Assembly (NCBI RefSeq): GCF_046630445.1
Contig: NC_092338.1
Coordinates: 202,647,501 to 202,711,500 of the forward strand
Direction: 5' to 3'
Origin: Rutidosis leptorrhynchoides
Lineage: Eukaryota; Streptophyta; Magnoliopsida; Asterales; Asteraceae
Length of the DNA: 64,000 bases
This document shows positions 58,010 to 64,000 of the stretch, one piece after another. The notes below the pieces were generated by a model. The model saw nothing but the letters and a program-made list of their open reading frames with translations, ran no database searches and was not told the origin of the DNA. Position 1 is the stretch's first letter. Every line of letters begins with the position of its first letter. A program made the position numbers and the translations under genes.

Positions 58010-58830
58010 CTGATGGGAGCATTATATCCTAACCACTCATCCATTTCATTTAATTTCTTTTATCTTTTCTTTCATTTTCTCTCCCAAAAACTCAACACCC
58101 ATTTAGATTAAAAGTGAGATTTGTGAGTGAAGGATTGAGGGTTGATCTTTAGAGCAAGAATTAAAGTTGTTCCTTGTGTCTCTAGCTAGACGTCGATAGT
58201 CTCGGTAAGTTCTAACTCTAAGTTTTGAGTTTTAATTGGTTCTAAGCTAGGGTTTTGCTAATGAAGGTCTTGTATGACCCATTTGAGGGTTTGATGGGTG
58301 GGTTTTGGGTTTGATTGGTGAAAGTAAACCCAAATGGCCATAACCTAGGGTTTGGTCTTATGATTTGGTTTTATAAATGTTAAATGGCGTTTTTAGTCAC
58401 TAACACACTTGTTAAAGTTGAAAGAGATGTTAATTGGGTCATGTTTGACAAGTTTGGTAGTGAAAGTGTTAAATGGATCCAAAATGGGCTAGTTGACCTA
58501 GTTTGGGCGAAATGGGTATAAATTACCCTAAGTTGGTGTTAGTTGAAGTTAGTAGACTTTAATTCACTAGCTTTAAGTGACTAAAGTCGAGTCTTGGCCA
58601 TTTAAGGGCGGTTGTGGTGTGTTTGAGTCATTTAATGAGAATTGGGTCATTAGATACTCAAGTAGGTGTAATGTGGTTAATTCCACTAGTTGTGTAATTG
58701 AATGTGTACTTAATGTATTATGTACTTTGCTTTGAAGCTCGGAAGTGCATAATCACCACCGAAGTGCTAAGTTGAGTGGAATAATTATATACGTGCATAT
58801 ATGATGTATTTATTTGTGTAGTTGAGTTGT

Positions 58831-59080
58831 GAAGTGTCGACGTGTTAAGACACCGCTCCTCACGTGGCGAGTGAAGTGTCGATGTGTTAAGACACCACTC
58901 GGGAGTGAAGTATCGATGTGTTAAGATGCCACTCCGAGAGATGTAACGAGTGAAGTGTCGATGTGCTAAGACACCACTCGGGGTGAAGTGCCGAAGTGTT
59001 AAGGCACCACCCGGGGTGAAGTATCGACGTGTTAAGATGCCACCCGTGGGGTTAGTGTACGAAGTGTTAAGTGCACTAAT
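58831..59080 (+). repeat. Tandem array of seven hairpin units with compensatory changes in the F LTR
   Basis: Each unit has the form outer stem, AA bulge, inner stem, loop GAYGTGYTAA or GAAGTGTTAA, and the matching strands. Inner stems are GTGTC/GACAC (units 1, 2, 4), GTATC/GATGC (3, 6), GTGCC/GGCAC (5) and GTGTAC/GTGCAC (7). Outer stems are CGAGTG/CACTCG, GGAGTG/CACTCC and GGGTG/CACCC. It lies about 820-1070 bases downstream of the TATA box, so it should be transcribed. Confidence 0.85.
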
Positions 59081-59702
59081 GGTTGTTATGAACTCCGACG
59101 GTTTTTAAACACCGTTCCCTCGTTCGTTTGGTTAACCATGGTTGTGTGTATGGATTGTAGCATATTATATTGTTTAAACTATATGCTATTGTTATGCTAG
59201 CTCGTATGGTGGAAGGTTTAGTGTTATACTTGTGATGGTATGAGTACGTATAATGCTAGCATGTATGCGGTAAATGTGTAAGTGATTGCAAGTAAGTAGG
59301 TTGTATATGTAAACGTATAATTGTTGCACTCACTAAGCATTAGCTTACCCCTCTCGTTGTTTATCTTTTTAGATGCAGGTGTGGACAAGGGCAAGGGGGT
59401 TATTGGGCACTAGGTGTCCTTGTTGATGTTATGATGAAGCTTTTGGAAGTTGACCTACGTTTTGGGTAGTTTAGTCCCAAACCATGCTCAAGGGGTCGTT
59501 TGGATTATAAACTATCATTTGTAGTTGGTCAAAGTTGTATCATATTCATTAATGGCCTTTGTGCCCTTTTGTAAACATTAAACTCGTAGTATGTTTTTAA
59601 TGAAGCGTGTGGAATGGTTTACATATTTAATTGGCGCGTAAATGTGTATCATTTTAAAAAAAAAAAAATTATCGTACGGAGTACGGGTTGGGTTGTTTCA
59701 AG

Positions 59703-59714
59703 TGGTATCAGAGC
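59703..59714 (+). other. Primer-binding site of element F (initiator tRNA-Met)
   Basis: TGGTATCAGAGC, a perfect match, two bases after the LTR. Confidence 0.95.
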
Positions 59715-60092
59715 ATGGTCTAAGGGATTTAGGTGACTTGAGATAGGTGCCTAGACTTAGACTTTATTGTGCATGCGCTTTTATGCGGGACTTGTAGGAC
59801 TTTGGGTCTAATCGGGAATGGTTAGTACATTGGTTTATGTGAAATAACCTCGTGCTAATTGATATGTGTTGTGTTTAGCAATCATCAAGCGAGATGGACG
59901 TTGTACTAGCAAGTTAATGCGACGTGCTCGCGTAACAATGATTAGCTACCATCGTTACGGGTGCAAATCGTGTCAAACAACTAATGTACGATGATTGTTG
60001 AGTAAGATGGAGTAGTGTGGGGTATACATATATGCATACGTGTTATGTCCTTTTGTTTCATTTCATCATTTAAATCTTTTCCGTTTTATAGA
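59715..60092 (+). other. 5' leader of element F
   Basis: No extra ORF is found here, unlike in A, B and C. An in-frame alternative start at 60015 would add 26 hydrophobic residues not typical of gag, so I take ATG 60093 as the start. Confidence 0.6.
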
Positions 60093-61829
60093 ATGAAGAT
60101 GAGAAACGGACACGACACCGAAAATGGTGGCACTAGTGAGGACCCCGAATTCACGGCTAAAGTCGAGGCCATTTTGAAAAGTCATCATGCGTCTTTCCTT
60201 GAAGATGTTAAGAAAATGTTTCTAGATACGATTGACGAGCAATTAGTCAACGTAGTAAAGGATCAAATTAAAGTTGTCCTTCAAGGGGACAATGTCGGGA
60301 GACGAGACTTTTTCTATAAGAATTTTAAAGATGCTCAACCTCCTACTTTTGAGGGCGAAAGAGACCCGTTAATGAGTGCCCGGTGGATCTCCGATATGGA
60401 GGGGGCTTTTCGAACTTGTGAATGCCCTCTTGATAAAAAGGCGAGGTATGGTAGTAGCATGTTAAGAGGTGATGCTAAGCTATGGTGGGATGCTAAAATC
60501 CAAGTTTATGGCGAGGAACAATGCATGGATTTTACTTGGGATGAGTTCAAAACGGAGTTCTTTCAAGAGTACCAAACTTCGGCCGATCTCTCTAGGCTTA
60601 AGGACGAGTTGCGTTCCTTGAGGCAAGGGTCGATGGATTTGAATACTCTTAAATCCGTTTACTTGTCAAAAACTCAATTTTGCCCGGAGTATGTCGGGAA
60701 TGATAAGATGTTGAAGGAAGACTTTTACCGAATATTGAATGATAATTATCAAGAAAAGATTAGTGTGAACGTGGTGAAGAGTTTTGATGAGTTTTTTGAT
60801 ATAGCCAAAGGGTTTGAGTCGCTCATTTTGAGAAAGAGTGGCTTTACCTTCGGCAAAAAGAAGTTTGAAGCTATTAGTCACTCGAACTTTTCTAACAAGA
60901 AGCACAAGAAGGGCTCCAAGAGTGTTGGTAGTGTTAAGAAGGGTGCTTCCGGTGATTTTACTTATGCTTGCTACAATTGTGGGTAAAGGGGGCACATGGC
61001 TCGTGAGTGCCCAAAACAATCAACCACAACCAAGCTCACTTGTTTTAATTGCGGTAAAGGAGGGCATAAGAGGCCGGAGTGTCCCGACTTGCGGGGTGAT
61101 CATGTTAAGAGGTTAGAATGGGCGGCGGGCACGGCTAAGGGTCGAAATTATTTGATGACCAATGATGAGGCCAAGCATTCCAATGAAGTTGTCTCAGGTA
61201 CTTTCATGGTTAACTCTAATCCGGCAAAGATATTATTTAATAGCGGTGCTAATTTGTCTTTTTTGTCTCCCCAATTTGTGTCTAAGATTAACAAACCGCT
61301 AGCTAAGTTAAGCCATCCGGTAGAAGTTGAAATAGCGGATGGTAAGACGGTGTTAGGGGTTGATGTGTGTAGGGATTGTAGTGTTGTGTTTGGTACCGAA
61401 ACATTTAAAATCGATCTCATTCCGATGACTTTGGGTGAGTTTGATATTGTTGTTGGTATGGATTGGCTCGATCATTATAGATCCGATATTGCATGCCATG
61501 ATAAGTTCATTCGTGTCCAGACCCCAAGTGGGGGAGAGTTGATTATTCATGGTGATAAACGAAGGAGACTCGTACCAATATGCACTTATGCACGGGCACG
61601 AGGTCTTCTCAAGAGTGGTGGTGTATGTTATCTCGCTCATGTAGTTGATACTCATGATGAGCCACCACCCATTCGTAAAATTCTGGTGGTTAATGAGTTT
61701 GAAGACGTTTTTCCGGATGAGTTACCGGGTGTTCCGGCGGAAAGACAAATTGAATTTCGCATTGAGTTGGTTCCGGGAGCTACTCCCATTGCTAAAACTC
61801 CTTATCATTTAGCGCCGACAGAAATGTAA
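60093..61829 (+). pseudogene. Gag and aspartic protease, element F
   Basis: The frame starts MKMRNGHDTENGG. The capsid part has PPTFEGERDPLMSARWISDM, AKLWWDAKI and LKDELRSLRQGSM (60340-60640). Two zinc knuckles follow: the first, CYNCG-x-RGHMAREC, is broken by TAA at 60984-60986; the second is CFNCGKGGHKRPEC (near 61041-61082). Protease has ILFNSGANLSFLS: codon 61239-61241 is AAT (Asn), where the catalytic Asp (GAT) is expected. FDIVVGMDWL is kept. The frame ends in the region joining protease to RT with TAA at 61827-61829. Gag would package element RNA. Confidence 0.88.
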
Positions 61830-63107
61830 GAATTGTTAAATCAAACCCAAGAGTTGCTTGAAAAGGGTTTCTTTCGACCGAGCTCCTCGCCATGGGGTGC
61901 TCCGGTCTTGTTTGTGAAAAAGAAAGATGGAAGTATGCGGATGTGCATCGATTATCGAGAGTTGAACAAAGTGATGATCAAGAATCGCTATCCATTATCT
62001 AGGATTGACGATTTGTTTGACCAACTCCAAGGTGCAACATATTTTTCTAAGATTGACTTACGGTCTGGCTATCATCAAGTGCGAGTCTGTGAGGAAGACA
62101 TAGAGAAAACAGCTTTCCGAACTCGTTACGGGCATTATGAGTTTGTAGTTATGCCTTTTGGTCTTATGAATGCACCAGCGGCATTCATGGATCTTATGAA
62201 CCGGGTGTGCCAACCTATGTTGGATAAGTCGGTAATTGTGTTCATCGACGACATACTTGTTTATTCAAAGAGTATGAAGGAACATGAGCACCATTTGCGT
62301 GAAGTGTTGAAGACATTATGGAAGGAGAAGTTGTATGCAAAATTCTCCAAATGTGAATTTTGGCTAAGGGAAGTTCAATTCCTTGGCCATATTGTGAATC
62401 AAGAAGGAATTCAAGTAGACCCGGGGAAGATAGAAACGGTGAAGAGTTGGGGACAACCGACTACGCCTACGGAAATTCGAAGCTTTCTCGGATTGGCCGG
62501 TTATTATCGTCGGTTCATCCAAGACTTTTTTAAGATTGCTTCTCCTTTGACTAAATTGACGAGGAAGAACGTAAGATTCAATTGGGAGAACGAGCAAGAA
62601 ATCGCTTTTCAATTGTTAAAAGAGAAGTTGTGTCAAGCTCCGGTGTTAGTGTTGCCGGAAGGGGTAGAAGATATGGTGGTTTATTGTGATGCTTCCTTAA
62701 ATGGTCTCGGGTGTGTTCTAATGCAAAGAGGTAAAGTCATCGCTTATGCCTCTCGATAATTAAAGGAACACGAAAAGAGATACCCGACTCATGATCTTGA
62801 ATTGGCGGCGGTGGTTCATGCGTTGAAAATTTGGTGCCACTACTTATATGGTGTCAAGTGTACGATTTATTCGGACCATAAGAGTTTGAAACATCTCTTT
62901 ACTCAATGAGATTTGAATTATCGTCAACGTAGGTGGATGGATGTGGTAAATGATTATGATTGTGAGATACTTTACCATCCAGGAAAGGCGAACGTGGTCG
63001 CGGACGCCTTGAATCGAAAGAGTCAACATCTGGCGATACGAGTAGGATCGTTACACATGATTATTACTAACGATTTCCTTGTAAAGCTTGGTGAGGTTCA
63101 AATATAA
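61830..63107 (+). pseudogene. Reverse transcriptase and RNase H, element F
   Basis: It is the same frame as gag. RT has [49 protein letters not shown] and the catalytic [11 protein letters not shown] (near 62250) with both aspartates, then [15 protein letters not shown]. RNase H begins [13 protein letters not shown] (its Asp kept). It has TAA at 62757-62759 after IAYASR and TGA at 62907-62909 after KSLKHLFTQ, then [10 protein letters not shown] and a final TAA at 63105-63107 in the linker to integrase. There is no frameshift in this part. Confidence 0.9.
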
Positions 63108-64000
63108 GCGTATGTTTACAACAAGCACGAAGAGCAGATTGTGGGGCAAACGGAGTTCATTGCTATGGGCTCGCGTGGTTTGTTGTCATTTCAAGGAAGA
63201 GTGTGGGTACCTAAGATGGGTGGTAACCGACAAGTGCTACTTGATGAAGCACATAAGTCAAAGTACTCCATTCATCCGGGTGCAACAAAGATGTACTATG
63301 ACTTGAAGAAAGATTATTGGTGGCCCGGTATGAAGCGTGATGTGGTTAAGTATGTTGAACAATGCGTCACGTGTTTGCAAGTTAAAGCCGAACACCAAAA
63401 GCCGTACGGTAAGTTACAACCCTTGAAAGTCCCCGAAATGGAAATGGGAGCACATTACCATGGACTTCATTACTAAGTTACCGAAGACGGCGAGAACCCA
63501 TTATGATACGATTTGGGTGATAGTTGATCGATTTACGAAAAGTGCTTTGTTTCTTCCCATTCGGGAAACGATATCATCGGACACTTTATCCAAGTTGTTT
63601 ATCAAGGAGGTGATATCGAGACATGGGGTTCCTATATCTATTGTTTCGGATCGAGATACTCGTTTTACATCCCGGTTTTGGAACAAGTTTCATGAAGATA
63701 TGGGTACTCAATTGAAAATGATCACGGCGTATCATCCTCAAACGGATGGTCAAACCGAGCGTACGAACCAAACGTTAGAGGATATGTTAAGGGCGTGTAT
63801 TATTGATTTTGGTGGAAGTTGGGATGACCACTTACCCTTGGTGGAATTCTCATACAACAATAGTTACCACACTAGTATTGGGATGCCACCTTATGAGATG
63901 CTCTATGGGCGTAGGTGTCGAACTCCCATTTGTTGGGGAGAAGTAGGTCAACGAGAAATCGGAAGTTCCGATTTGGTTTTGGAGACAAATAGTAAAATTG
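63108..64000 (+). pseudogene. Integrase of element F, N-terminal and core parts, cut by the window edge
   Basis: The zinc region is HKSKYSIHPG followed by CVTC (near 63250-63375). A one-base frameshift lies near 63435-63460, after KPYGKLQPLKVPE. In the new frame the core has Asp in TMDFITKLP (ATG at 63460), Asp in SDRDTRF and Glu in GQTERTNQ, all kept, and then YNNSYHTSIGM and LYGRRCRTP. The frame is still open at 64000. The C-terminal and any chromodomain lie outside. Confidence 0.88.

Larger units (their letters stand above)
57530..59700 (+). repeat. 5' LTR of element F (2171 bp)
   Basis: TGTAACATCCC...GGTTGTTTCA, a typical Tekay/Del LTR start. U3 has GC-rich palindromes and a TATA box; the transcribed part carries a tandem hairpin array (58831-59080). 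A short poly-A (59656-59668) lies near the 3' end. Confidence 0.9.
57530..64000 (+). mobile_element. Element F: Tekay/Del-type Ty3 element, plus strand, 5' part only
   Basis: The 5' LTR (57530-59700), tRNA-Met primer site (59703-59714), gag, protease, RT, RNase H and part of integrase are present; the 3' end is off the right edge. TGCCG (57525-57529) is the expected left target-site copy. The coding frame has five in-frame stops (60984, 61827, 62757, 62907, 63105), a frameshift near 63440 and an Asn in place of the protease catalytic Asp. Confidence 0.92.

Noticed and set aside
58831..59080. CRISPR-like array
   Set aside because: Units abut without unique spacers, in a plant LTR; the pattern is a hairpin tandem array.
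57530..59700. 57530 as the continuation of the LTR that starts at 56630
   Set aside because: A fresh TGTAACATCCC start, a different TATA region and loss of homology to the C LTR show a second LTR inserted in the first.

Overview
This is plant nuclear DNA with no bacterial or organellar character. It is AT-rich, intron-poor repeat DNA made almost entirely of retrotransposons inserted into one another. The Athila-type and Tekay/Del-type Ty3 families, LTRs of 2-4 kb, tRNA-iMet and tRNA-Asp primer sites and long TAA/TA microsatellites suggest a large eudicot genome. Asteraceae is my guess from the look of these families; it is not proven by the sequence.

Layout, left to right. (1) Element D, an Athila-type element on the minus strand, fills 1-15156; its 3' LTR lies left of the window. 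Its gag-pol is split by element C (6599-12155), a pol-less Tekay-like element flanked by a perfect TATGC duplication. (2) 15157-19987 is older sequence: a short open-frame fragment broken by a 2.1-kb non-LTR retroposon with a 13-bp target duplication, then a decayed RRM-containing LINE ORF1-like gene that carries a MITE. (3) Element E, a second Athila-type element on the minus strand, starts at 19988 and runs past the window; it is cut twice. The first cut, in RNase H, holds element A (28084-54335), a pol-less Tekay-like element. A is itself cut by element B (34666-49753, GAATG duplication), a complete chromodomain-type Ty3 element. B's 3' LTR carries a solo LTR (37467-39445, ATGTT duplication). 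So LINE > E > A > B > solo LTR is a five-level nest. The second cut of E, near its protease, holds an LTR fragment G (56630-57529), itself cut by element F (57530 to the window end), a Tekay/Del element on the plus strand.

No gene here is clearly a working host gene. The retroelement proteins (gag, aspartic protease, reverse transcriptase, RNase H, integrase) would have served replication and insertion of their own elements, but every gag-pol shows premature stops or frameshifts. Nearly all premature stops sit where a Gln or Arg codon is expected, so single C-to-T changes would explain them, consistent with decay of methylated cytosine.

The less ordinary content is accessory: an intact F-box-like ORF and an acidic ORF between primer site and gag of B; a coiled-coil ORF shared by pol-less A and C at the same place; an antisense TATA-plus-microprotein unit in A; a second copy of the polypurine-tract 13-mer inside A, B and C; a tandem array of hairpins with compensatory base changes in the LTR of F; and short palindromes just upstream of the TATA box in several unrelated LTR families.
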